Positions 56,901-64,000 of a DNA stretch of 64,000 bases are shown one piece after another. Below the pieces are notes generated by a model. It saw nothing but the letters and a program-made list of their open reading frames with translations. It did not search any database and had not been told where the DNA came from. The DNA is from a bacterium (GTDB lineage Bacteria; Oederibacteriota; CAKKQC01). The translations under genes and the position numbers were made by a program. Position 1 is the first letter of the stretch, and every line of letters starts with the position of its first letter. The DNA lies in the NCBI GenBank assembly GCA_919901855.1, contig CAKKQC010000001.1, forward strand, positions 265,741 to 329,740, given 5' to 3'.

Positions 56901-59341
56901 CGGACTGGCTCGGGGCCGCGGCGGCGGCGCTGAAGCTGGCCGCGGTCTCGCTCGTGTTGTGGGAGGCCGCTATCCGGATCGGGGCGGCGCCGGCGGCGCT
57001 CTTCCCGCGTCCGCCCGGCGGGGAGCCGGTCCGGACCGGCTCCGACCTCCTGCTGGGCTGGTCGGTCTGGGGTCTCGCGCTCCTGGGCCTCGCGGCCTCG
57101 GGCCTCTTTCAGCCGGTCATGCTCCCGGCGTCCGGGCTCGCGCTCCTGCTGGGGTCCCGGCCGGCCCGGTTCCGGCGCGTCCGGCTCGGGGACGCGTTCG
57201 CGGCCTTGCCGCCGGTCACGCTCGCGGTCGCCGCGGCTGTGGCGCTCTGCCTGCTCCCCCGCCTCCTCGCTCCGGTCTCCAACGCGGACGCGCTCTGGTA
57301 CGAACTGGGGGCGCCGGCGCAGTTCCTCGCCGCCCACCGGCTCCTGCTCGATCACGTGCCCAACCCCTTCCACCTCCCGGTCCCCGTGAACCTCGATTTC
57401 GGGATCGCGCTCGCGCTCGGGGACGAGCGGCTGGCGCTCTGGATCGTTGGCTCTTTCTTCCTGGGCGCAGGACTCGTTGTCGCGGGGCTGACGGAAGCGG
57501 CGGGCCGAGCCGCGGCCGGATGGCTCGGACTCCTGTTCGCCCTGTCCCTGCACTCCGTCGCGTTCGGGCTGAGCGTAACCAAGAACGACCTGCCGGCGGC
57601 GGCGCTGGTCGTGGCGGGGCTGGGCCTCTGCCGGGCGGGCGCGCCGGGGCTCGGATACCTGCTGGCCGGATGCGGGATTGCGGCGAAGCCCGTCACCGCG
57701 CCGCTCGTCCTCGCCTGGTTCCTGGTCCATCCGACGTGCCGGCGCCGGATGACCGGCGCCCTCGTCCTCCTCGCGGGGCCCGTCCTCGCGTGGGGGGTCA
57801 AGACCTGGCTGGCGACGGGGAACCCGTTCTACCCCGTGGGCTGGCAGGTGATTCCGTCGCTCGGCTGGGACGCGCGCAACGAGGCGGCCAACCTCGCGTA
57901 CCACCGGTCGCTCTGTCTGCCGGACGCCCTGCATCTCGCTACGTTCCCGCGGGGGCTCCTGACGACGATCTGGGGCGAGTCGCCGCTCCTCCTCGCCGCC
58001 ATCCCCTGGCTCCTGGCTCGGCGTGGGACGCGCCGGGCCGCTTGGGCGGGCCTGCTGGGGGTGGTGCTGACGCTCGCGATCGGCAGGATGCCCCGTTTCG
58101 GCCTCGCGGCCGCGTGGTGGCTGGCGGCCCTGGCCTCCGTCGAGCTTGCCGCCCTGTCCCGGGCGACGATGGTCCGGACGGCGGGCGTGGTGCTCGCCGG
58201 AGCTGCCTTGCTGCGGCTGGCTTTCGACCCCGTCCTGCCGCGCGTGACCGTGCACCTCCTGGCGATGTCGCCCGCGGATCAGCGGGCGGAAGTATGGGGG
58301 ACGTACGGCGAGGTCGGCTCGACCCTCTCCGCGGCGGCGCCCGGCGGGATCGCCGTGTTCGGGGACCTGCGCACGTTCGGCCTGCCCGGCCGTGTGATCG
58401 CGACCGGCGGCATCGGGGAGACCCCGCTCGCCTGGGCGCTTTCGGCCGAGTCGTGGGGCCCGGACGGCGTGCGCAAGTGCGCGCGCCAGCTCGGCGTCAC
58501 GTGGGTCGTCCACAACTTCGTGAGCGGCGCCTATCGCGCGTCCGCCGCCCTCCCGTTCCCGTGGTCCGACCGCCAGCTCGTCGTGTATCGCGAGTTCGTG
58601 CGCCGGTATCTGCGCGTGGCGTTCGCGCCGTCCCGCGTCGACCACGTCCAGGGCGGGTTCTACGTCTACGGGCTCCTCCCGCGTCCGGAGCCGGGACCCA
58701 GGCTGATCTACGATCTCCCGGGCGCCGAGGGCCTCCTCGCCGGGGCGGAGGCGCTGGTGCGGGCGGGGAAGTCGGATGACGCCGCCCGCGAAGTCGCCCG
58801 GCTGGGCCGGCTCCTTTCCGACGTCGGACACCTGCGCAACGTCATGGCGTTCTCGTTCCGCAGCGCCGGCCGGTGGGACGGGGCCTACCGCATGTACGCT
58901 CCCGGCGTCCAGGCCGGGATGGTGGACGATGAGAACTGGCTCGGGTTCGCGATGGCCGCCCTCGAAACCGGACGGATCGACGAGGCTCTGGTTGCCGCGC
59001 GCCGCGCGGCCGTACTCTATCCGTCCCGGACGCCCGAGATCGACCAGTTGACCGCGACGCTCGAGCACCACGCGGGGGAGCGGGCTCTGCGCGAGGGGAA
59101 GTTCGCGGAGGCCGAGGCCGCGTATCGCGCGTGCCTCGAGAGCCTCAACCGTCTGCCCAGGTCGGTCCAGCTCGACGAGTCGAGGCTGTACGCGACGGTC
59201 AAGCTCGCGGATGCGCTCGCCCGGCAGGGGCGGCGGCGCGAGGCGCAGGATCAGCTCAACGAGGCCGCGCTCATCCGGGAGACGGCGCTCCAGACCCCGG
59301 AGGCCCGCGCCGTCCTCCGCCGGATCGGCACCGAGCCGTGA
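56897..59341 (+). CDS. GT-C membrane glycosyltransferase with helical C-terminal domain, paralogue 6
   Basis: 814 residues. The family loop reads NADALWYELGAP (about 130-141), with Glu where His is usual. AAKPVTAPLVLAW and VKTWLATGNPFYPV follow. The soluble C-terminus has WVVHNFVSGAYRAS and TPR-like helices (ALEHHAGERALREGKFAEAE, and LADALARQGRRREAQDQLNE). The GTG start overlaps the previous stop (GTGA), as does its own end with the following lipoprotein gene. Confidence 0.75.
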   Translation: MTDWLGAAAAALKLAAVSLVLWEAAIRIGAAPAALFPRPPGGEPVRTGSDLLLGWSVWGLALLGLAASGLFQPVMLPASGLALLLGSRPARFRRVRLGDAFAALPPVTLAVAAAVALCLLPRLLAPVSNADALWYELGAPAQFLAAHRLLLDHVPNPFHLPVPVNLDFGIALALGDERLALWIVGSFFLGAGLVVAGLTEAAGRAAAGWLGLLFALSLHSVAFGLSVTKNDLPAAALVVAGLGLCRAGAPGLGYLLAGCGIAAKPVTAPLVLAWFLVHPTCRRRMTGALVLLAGPVLAWGVKTWLATGNPFYPVGWQVIPSLGWDARNEAANLAYHRSLCLPDALHLATFPRGLLTTIWGESPLLLAAIPWLLARRGTRRAAWAGLLGVVLTLAIGRMPRFGLAAAWWLAALASVELAALSRATMVRTAGVVLAGAALLRLAFDPVLPRVTVHLLAMSPADQRAEVWGTYGEVGSTLSAAAPGGIAVFGDLRTFGLPGRVIATGGIGETPLAWALSAESWGPDGVRKCARQLGVTWVVHNFVSGAYRASAALPFPWSDRQLVVYREFVRRYLRVAFAPSRVDHVQGGFYVYGLLPRPEPGPRLIYDLPGAEGLLAGAEALVRAGKSDDAAREVARLGRLLSDVGHLRNVMAFSFRSAGRWDGAYRMYAPGVQAGMVDDENWLGFAMAALETGRIDEALVAARRAAVLYPSRTPEIDQLTATLEHHAGERALREGKFAEAEAAYRACLESLNRLPRSVQLDESRLYATVKLADALARQGRRREAQDQLNEAALIRETALQTPEARAVLRRIGTEP

Positions 59342-60525
59342 CAACGCGAGCCGCGGAGTTGCGGCGTTGGGAGCAGCTCCGAAACGCCCGTCTTCGGGTG
59401 TTCGGATGTGCGGCGGCCATTCTGGCCGCCGGCTGCCTGCGCCCCGGGGGGGTGCCGGAAGTCCCGGTTCGCGTCCTCCGCGTGCCCGCGGGCGGCGCGG
59501 TTCCCGACGCCCTCGTCGACGCCGGCGTGATCCATGCCGTGTACGTCCGCGCCAACGACGTGTGGCATGTGGCGTCGCCGGACGCCGGGCGGTCGTGGAC
59601 GCCGCCGGTCCGCGTGAACGCCGACCCCGGCAGCGTGGACGAGCCCGGCATGTTCCGGGGGCCGTCGCTCTGCCTCGGGCCCGCCGGCCGGCTGCACGCG
59701 GTCTGGTACCCGCTGCGCCGGGACCGGCCCGCGTCGGAGTGGGGCATCCGGTACGCGCATCTGGACCTCGCCGCGGCGACGCCGGACCCGTCCGGGTCCG
59801 GAACGCGACCATCCGGTCGCACCTGGAGCCGGCCGCTCGCCCTCTCGCGCGACCCGGCCGACGGGTCTTCGGTCGCCGCCTCGGAGGAGGGCGCCGTGGC
59901 CGTTGGTTGGGTGGACGAGGACGGGCTGAGGATCGCTCGAAGCACGGACGGCGGCGACTCGTTCGCGCCGCCCGAGTCGGTCCCGGGCGCCGACCCCGTC
60001 CGGTCGTGCGTGAGCCGGGGCCGGTTCCTGCCCGGCGGCGAGTTCCTGCTCCTCTACCGCGACCGGAGGGACTCCGCCCGCCGCGAATCGGTCATGGCGT
60101 GGGGGCGCGGGATGACGGTGTCCGACCGCGCGACCCTCTCGGGGCGGCCCTGGCCCGAGGATGCGTGCCCGACGACGGGCGGCTGGCTCTCCGTGGTGCC
60201 CGGCCCTTCCTCCGCTCCCGCGGCGGTCGCGGCGTGGGAGACGGGCGAGGAGATCTCGTGGGCCGGCCTCGACGCGCGAGGCCGCCTGACGGGTGCGGGC
60301 GAGGTCCGCACCCACGCCGTGGGCGGCCGCTGGCCCGTAGTCGTCGCGAACGCGAGCGGGCACGTCTGCGTGAGCTGGAAGGAGTCCGCGACGATCCAGT
60401 GGCAGGTCTTCAACTGGGCCGGCGCGCCGCTGGGGCCCGTTCGGTCGCAGGCCTCCCTCAGTCCGCACGCGCACTCGGCTGTCGTCCTGCCCGACGGATC
60501 CTTCCTCCTGGTCGACGCGGGCTGA
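59338..60525 (+). CDS. Lipoprotein with BNR/sialidase-like repeats
   Basis: 395 residues. Lipobox LAAGC near residue 31 follows a hydrophobic stretch. Asp-box-like motifs SPDAGRSW and STDGGDSF suggest a sialidase-type beta-propeller. The catalytic arginine triad of true sialidases cannot be confirmed, so it is probably a surface glycan- or protein-binding propeller. A 39-bp in-frame pair of hairpins (59782-59820) inserts PDPSGSGTRPSGR. The GTG start overlaps the preceding stop by 4 bp. Confidence 0.65.
   Translation: MTTRAAELRRWEQLRNARLRVFGCAAAILAAGCLRPGGVPEVPVRVLRVPAGGAVPDALVDAGVIHAVYVRANDVWHVASPDAGRSWTPPVRVNADPGSVDEPGMFRGPSLCLGPAGRLHAVWYPLRRDRPASEWGIRYAHLDLAAATPDPSGSGTRPSGRTWSRPLALSRDPADGSSVAASEEGAVAVGWVDEDGLRIARSTDGGDSFAPPESVPGADPVRSCVSRGRFLPGGEFLLLYRDRRDSARRESVMAWGRGMTVSDRATLSGRPWPEDACPTTGGWLSVVPGPSSAPAAVAAWETGEEISWAGLDARGRLTGAGEVRTHAVGGRWPVVVANASGHVCVSWKESATIQWQVFNWAGAPLGPVRSQASLSPHAHSAVVLPDGSFLLVDAG
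59782..59820. repeat. Two adjacent perfect hairpins in the BNR lipoprotein gene
   Basis: Hairpin 1: CCGGACCC/GGGTCCGG around GTCC. Hairpin 2: GCGACC/GGTCGC around ATCC. Together they add 13 codons in frame. The architecture and loops are similar to the hairpins at 23792 and 47417. Confidence 0.65.
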
Positions 60526-60534
60526 GGTTTGTGG

Positions 60535-60909
60535 TTACAGCCTGGCGGTCATGCAGGCGGCCATGATGGTGGCCGAATGGATCGCTTTGAGGACCCGCTT
60601 GCGGGGATCGACCGCAAAGCCGAGCGTTTCCAGCGTTTCCGCGCCCATGAGCACCGAACCCCCGTTCGGGGTCACCAGGATGGTCGCCGGCACTTCGCGT
60701 CCGCGGACCGTGATCAACGCCGTGGCGCGATCCAGTTTTCGCCGGCGCCCGTCCGCCATTCTGCACCAGACACCCTCGAAGGTTGGCAACCCGATTCGCT
60801 CCGCCAGTGCCCGCGGGATCACGGTGAACGACGCCCCGGTATCGACCAGCGCCGACACCTTCGCCGACCTCTTTCCCTTGATCGTCATCGTGACGTGCAT
60901 GATACCCAT
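60535..60909 (-). CDS. Retropepsin-like aspartic protease (clan AA)
   Basis: 124 residues forming one retropepsin-like domain. The active-site motif is DTGAS (23-27), followed by FTVIPRALAERIGLP. GSVLMGAETLETLGFAVD matches the second conserved loop (usually a hydrophobic stretch with G-x-x-x-L). It would act as a dimer, each subunit giving one Asp. There is no signal peptide, so it is likely cytoplasmic. It converges with the lipoprotein gene (9 bp apart). Start ATG at 60909; ATG at 60900 is an alternative. Its substrate is unknown. Confidence 0.8.
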   Translation of the reverse strand: MGIMHVTMTIKGKRSAKVSALVDTGASFTVIPRALAERIGLPTFEGVWCRMADGRRRKLDRATALITVRGREVPATILVTPNGGSVLMGAETLETLGFAVDPRKRVLKAIHSATIMAACMTARL

Positions 60910-60940
60910 CCGGCCTTGATTCTAACAGACCCGCCCCGCC

Positions 60941-60968
60941 TTGACGTCCCATCCCCAGCAGGTATAAC
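60941..60968 (+). promoter_or_regulatory. Promoter of the decayed CsgG-like gene, leaderless type
   Basis: TTGACG (60941-60946), a 16-bp spacer and TATAAC (60963-60968). The predicted start falls at or within 2 nt of the ATG at 60977, so the transcript would be leaderless. Confidence 0.55.
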
Positions 60969-60976
60969 CTGTCGGC

Positions 60977-61379
60977 ATGCCAGTTGCACCGTCCGTCGGT
61001 CCGTTAGTCCGTAGGTTCTACCTACCCTTCTTTGCCGTTCTGGCGGTCGTGGCGTCTGCGCTCGGAGCTGGTCAAGACGAAGGCGTTCAACATCCTCGAT
61101 CGGCGGAACATGGAGAAGGTGCTTTCGGAACACGCATTCCAGCAGACGGGCTGCACCTCGGACGAGTGCGCGGTGAAGCTGGGCCGGTTGCTCAACATGC
61201 AGAGGATGGTGGTCGGGAGCTTCGGCAAACTCCTGAGCTCCTATCTCGTCACGGTCCAGGTGGTGAACGTCGAGACGGGCGCGATCATCTTCAGCGAAAC
61301 GGTCAAGGGCCGCGACGAGGACGAGCTGACGAAGCGGGTTGCGGATCTCGCCCGGATGATCGCCCGGCAGGCGCGGTAG
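60977..61379 (+). pseudogene. Decayed CsgG/LpoB-like lipoprotein or exported-protein gene
   Basis: Frame A from the ATG at 60977 encodes a signal peptide (RRFYLPFFAVLAVVASALG). At about 61060 the homology moves to the next frame (+1) and continues LRSELVKTKAFNILDRRNME, SEHAFQQTGCTSDECAVKLG and VVNVETGAIIFSETVKG to a stop at 61377-61379. Relatives have an AVLDF-type strand and more residues between signal and LRSELVKT, so a deletion of a few dozen codons that broke the frame is likely. A promoter remains. It could instead be an assembly error. Confidence 0.6.
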
Positions 61380-61382
61380 AGC

Positions 61383-62636
61383 CTAAAGCCTTACCCGCTC
61401 CACCGTCCCGCGGAGCCGGGCGCGCTCGGCGGCGAAGACCATGAGGTGAGACTCCAGCGACTCGGTCGGCCCGGACAGGATCCCGGTCCGGTCGCCGGTC
61501 GCCACCGCCTTCACGAAGGCCTCCATGAGCCCGCCGTCGCCGCCGCCGTGGCCGCCGAGGATGCCGTGGCCCGCCTTCGAGGTGTCGATCGCGCGCTTCT
61601 TCCTCGTGAGGAAGTCGTAGATCCAGACCATCTGCCCGTTGCCGTAGAGCTCGCCGCGCGTGCCGAAGATCCGGGTGCGGCGGTCCCGGGTCTCGGTGAA
61701 CGCGGTCATCGTGAAGCTCGCCGTCCGCTTGCCCGTGAACTCGAAGTTCACGACATGGTGGTCGACGACGTCGTTGTCACAGGCCCAGACGCACCGGCCG
61801 TAGGGCCCCTCGCGCAGAGCCTTCGTGACGCCCGGGAGGGTGAGGTCGGTCGTGAGCACGTCCACGGGCCACCACGGCTGGTGCTTGCGGATCATGCCGA
61901 GGTAGAGGCGCTTGGCCGAGTACGGGCACGTGCGCTCGATCCGGCAGGACAGGCACCTGGGCGCTGCGCCACGGGGGCGTTCGGCCTTCCGGAAGTGCTT
62001 CAGGAATCCGAACGACGAAACCCGGGTGCAGGGGACTCCGACGACGTGGCGGAGCCAGTCGAGGTCGTGGCAGGACTTCGCGAGGAGCATGAACGAGCTC
62101 TCCCGGCTGTTGCGCCAGCTCCCGCGGACGAACGAGTGGGCCTGGTGCCAGAACCCGACGGGCTCGAGGTGCTGAACCGAGACGATGTCCCCGATCGCGC
62201 CCCCGGCGAGCAGGGCCTTGAGGGCGCGCGTGTAGCGCGTGTAGCGCATGACGTGGCAGACGGCGAACGTGACCCGCGCCCGCTTGACCTCGGCCGCGAT
62301 CCGCCGGCACTCGGCCTCGGTCGGGGCCATCGGCTTTTCGAGGAGGATGGCGTAGCCCTTGCGGGCGAACGCGATCGCGGGCGCCGAATGCATCCGGTCC
62401 TGGGTGGCGATGATGACCGCGTCCGCGAACTTCGGCCGGGCGGCCATCGCCTCCCAGCCCCGGAAGACCTGTCCCGCCGGGATGCCGTGAGCCTCCGCGA
62501 GCCGGCCGCGGTTGTAGTCCCTGGGTTCCGCGACGCCGACGACTTTGGATTCACGGGGTTTGGCGAGGGCGTAGGAGGCGTAGCCGGTTCCGCGGCCACC
62601 GGCGCCGGCGACGATCAGGGTCACGGGGTTCTTCAT
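61383..62636 (-). CDS. Gfo/Idh/MocA-family oxidoreductase
   Basis: 417 residues. A Rossmann NAD(P)-binding start (LIVAGAGGRGTGYASYAL) and the EKP motif (LLEKPMAP, about 100), then the Gfo C-terminal domain with SCHDLDWL. Four cysteines in PRCLSCRIERTCPYSAK could bind a metal, a feature of a subset of the family. Such enzymes oxidise or reduce sugars, often in glycan breakdown. It converges with the decayed gene (3-bp gap), and its ATG at 62636 lies 28 bp from the permease stop on the same strand. The substrate is unknown. Confidence 0.85.
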   Translation of the reverse strand: MKNPVTLIVAGAGGRGTGYASYALAKPRESKVVGVAEPRDYNRGRLAEAHGIPAGQVFRGWEAMAARPKFADAVIIATQDRMHSAPAIAFARKGYAILLEKPMAPTEAECRRIAAEVKRARVTFAVCHVMRYTRYTRALKALLAGGAIGDIVSVQHLEPVGFWHQAHSFVRGSWRNSRESSFMLLAKSCHDLDWLRHVVGVPCTRVSSFGFLKHFRKAERPRGAAPRCLSCRIERTCPYSAKRLYLGMIRKHQPWWPVDVLTTDLTLPGVTKALREGPYGRCVWACDNDVVDHHVVNFEFTGKRTASFTMTAFTETRDRRTRIFGTRGELYGNGQMVWIYDFLTRKKRAIDTSKAGHGILGGHGGGDGGLMEAFVKAVATGDRTGILSGPTESLESHLMVFAAERARLRGTVERVRL

Positions 62637-62664
62637 GGGTCGATTGTACCGCCGGCGAGGGCGA

Positions 62665-63921
62665 TCACTCGTACCGGAGGGCCTCCGCGGGGTGCAGGCG
62701 CGCGGCGCGGCGGGCAGGCCAGAACCCGAACCCGATGCCGACGGCGGCCGAGAATCCGAAGGCCAGGATCACGGACCAGGCGGTGACGACGATCGTCCAT
62801 TCCAGGAAGTAGGCGAGGAGCCACGAGATGCCCGTGCCGAGGAGGATGCCGAGCGTGCCGCCGAGGAGGCTGATCGTGACCGCCTCGAGGAGGAACTGGA
62901 AGAGGATGTCCCGCTGGCGCGCGCCCACGGCCTTGCGCAGGCCGATCTCGCGCGTCCGCTCGGTCACGGAGACGAGCATGATGTTCATGATCCCGATGCC
63001 GCCGACGAGGAGGCTGATCCCGGCGATGACGCCGAGTAGGACCGCCATCGTCTGCGAGACCTGGACCCAGGCCTGCCGCATCGCGATCTCGTTGCGGACG
63101 TCGAAGGACTCCTCGCGGTCGCCCTTGAGCCGGTAGCGGTCGATCAGGAAGCGCTTGACGCGGTCCACGATCTCGTCGACGTCGGCTTCGGGGTCCACCT
63201 GGATGTCGACCGACGAGATGTAGCGGTCGCCCCCGAGCCGGTACATGCCGGTGCCGAGCGGGACGAGCACGTTGTCATCGGGGTCCCAGCGGCCCATGCT
63301 GCCCTTCTCGGGCAGGATGCCGATGATCGTGAACGGGATCTTGTTCACCCGGATGACCTGGCCGATGGGGTTCACGCCCTCGCCGTAGAGTTCGCGGTAC
63401 GGCGTGCGGCCGAGGAGGATGACGCGGGCGCGGTCCTGGGCCTCGGCCGCGGTGTAGAACCGGCCCACCGACGGGTGCTGGGCCCGGACCTCCGCGTATT
63501 CGGGACTGGAGCCGATGCAGGAGCAATTCCAGTTCTTGCCGTTCGCGGTCAGGGCCACCGAGCACCAGTAGACGGGCGCGGTGCGCCGGATCGCCGGGTG
63601 CGCGCGCTTGAGGGCGGCGGCGTCCTCGGTCGTGAGCCGCGTAATCGCGAACTCACGGCCCCCGCCGCCGTGCCCGTGGGCGCGCCACCAGTTGGGCATG
63701 ACCGAGATGACGCTCGACCCCATCTTCGAGATCGTGTCGGTCATACTCCGCTTCGCCCCGGTGCCCAGCGCGACCATGGCGATGACGGCGGCCACGCCGA
63801 TGAGGATGCCAAGCGTCGAGAGGGAACTCCGGACCTTGTTGGCGCCCAGCGCGCGTCCCGCCTCGGCGAGGTGCGAGCGGCCCATGGTCAGGAGGATGCG
63901 GGAGGAGGGGGCGAGCGCCAT
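62665..63921 (-). CDS. MacB/FtsX-family ABC transporter permease, start uncertain
   Basis: 418 residues as called. An N-terminal membrane span (STLGILIGVAAVIAMVALG) is followed by a large periplasmic MacB_PCD-type domain (about 65-270), then three spans with the FtsX signature GIGIMNIMLVSVTERTREIG and KAVGARQRDIL. It should pair with an ATPase and a MacA-like partner to export lipoproteins, peptides or drugs. The ATG at 63921 is the first clear start, but the frame stays open to the window edge with Ala/Pro/Gly-rich sequence. The real start may be a downstream ATG near residue 13 (MGRSHLAEAG) or beyond the window. Confidence 0.85.
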   Translation of the reverse strand: MALAPSSRILLTMGRSHLAEAGRALGANKVRSSLSTLGILIGVAAVIAMVALGTGAKRSMTDTISKMGSSVISVMPNWWRAHGHGGGGREFAITRLTTEDAAALKRAHPAIRRTAPVYWCSVALTANGKNWNCSCIGSSPEYAEVRAQHPSVGRFYTAAEAQDRARVILLGRTPYRELYGEGVNPIGQVIRVNKIPFTIIGILPEKGSMGRWDPDDNVLVPLGTGMYRLGGDRYISSVDIQVDPEADVDEIVDRVKRFLIDRYRLKGDREESFDVRNEIAMRQAWVQVSQTMAVLLGVIAGISLLVGGIGIMNIMLVSVTERTREIGLRKAVGARQRDILFQFLLEAVTISLLGGTLGILLGTGISWLLAYFLEWTIVVTAWSVILAFGFSAAVGIGFGFWPARRAARLHPAEALRYE

Positions 63922-64000
63922 CGCCCGGTCGAGGACGCGGGTGCGCAGGCCCGGCCAGCCCGCACGTCCGGGCGCGGCCGCGGGGGCGCCCGCGGCCGCC

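Noticed and set aside
56666-59812. A 1048-residue open frame on the minus strand
   Set aside because: Low-complexity Arg/Pro/Glu-rich shadow of the glycosyltransferase gene at 56897.

Overview
The window is very GC-rich, densely coding and bacterial, and it spans a chromosomal replication origin. Running from an oriC with DnaA boxes (about 11.65-11.80 kb) are dnaA and dnaN, then recF, a DUF721/DciA-like gene, gyrB and gyrA. Lipoprotein signals, a PorV/PorQ-like outer-membrane protein, an MsbA-like exporter and a FlgD-like C-terminal domain on a secreted beta-propeller point to a diderm, probably from an uncultivated candidate phylum (Elusimicrobiota-, Eisenbacteria- or FCB-like). The sequence alone does not let me place it further.

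Layout. (1) 1-530: the start of an ORF6N-domain gene, truncated by the window edge, with three copies of a 27-bp palindrome, one inside its coding sequence and two upstream. (2) 532-10954, minus strand: MsbA-like ABC exporter, outer-membrane protein, secreted propeller protein, a 59-residue protein, a TrmH-type methyltransferase, ComM, a DnaJ-TPR protein and a large sugar-nucleotidyltransferase/phosphomannomutase-like fusion. (3) 10955-11814: 860 bp without a gene, holding a hairpin-repeat array, a near-consensus promoter with no ORF after it, hairpins and oriC. (4) 11815-15439, plus: dnaA, dnaN and a CsgG-like lipoprotein. (5) 15459-22619, minus: a murein-peptide recycling pair coupled to PilZ, then pnp with a very long RGG tail, rpsO and a B12-binding radical SAM protein. 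(6) 22756-32364, plus: recF, DUF721, gyrB, gyrA and a degenerate histidine-kinase-like protein. (7) 32371-60525: about 28 kb dominated by large polytopic membrane proteins: GT-C glycosyltransferase paralogues, two YfhO-family proteins, a DUF2723 protein and two GT39-like tandem paralogues. They are mostly joined by 4-bp stop/start overlaps and interrupted by a TPR lipoprotein, argJ, a PduO-type adenosyltransferase and an AlkZ-related protein. (8) 60535-64000: a retropepsin-like protease, a decayed CsgG/LpoB-like gene, a Gfo/Idh/MocA oxidoreductase and a MacB-like permease.

The origin-proximal genes form a standard replication/topoisomerase set. Region 7 looks like a surface-glycan or protein-glycosylation locus in which paralogous transferases, presumably using polyprenyl-phosphate sugars, have multiplied by tandem duplication; no substrate can be read from sequence. 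The most unusual items are the ORF6N palindrome family, the hairpin array and promoter beside oriC, the PNPase RGG tail, the kinase-dead protein coupled to gyrA, the divergent GyrA quinolone pocket and the GT-C array.
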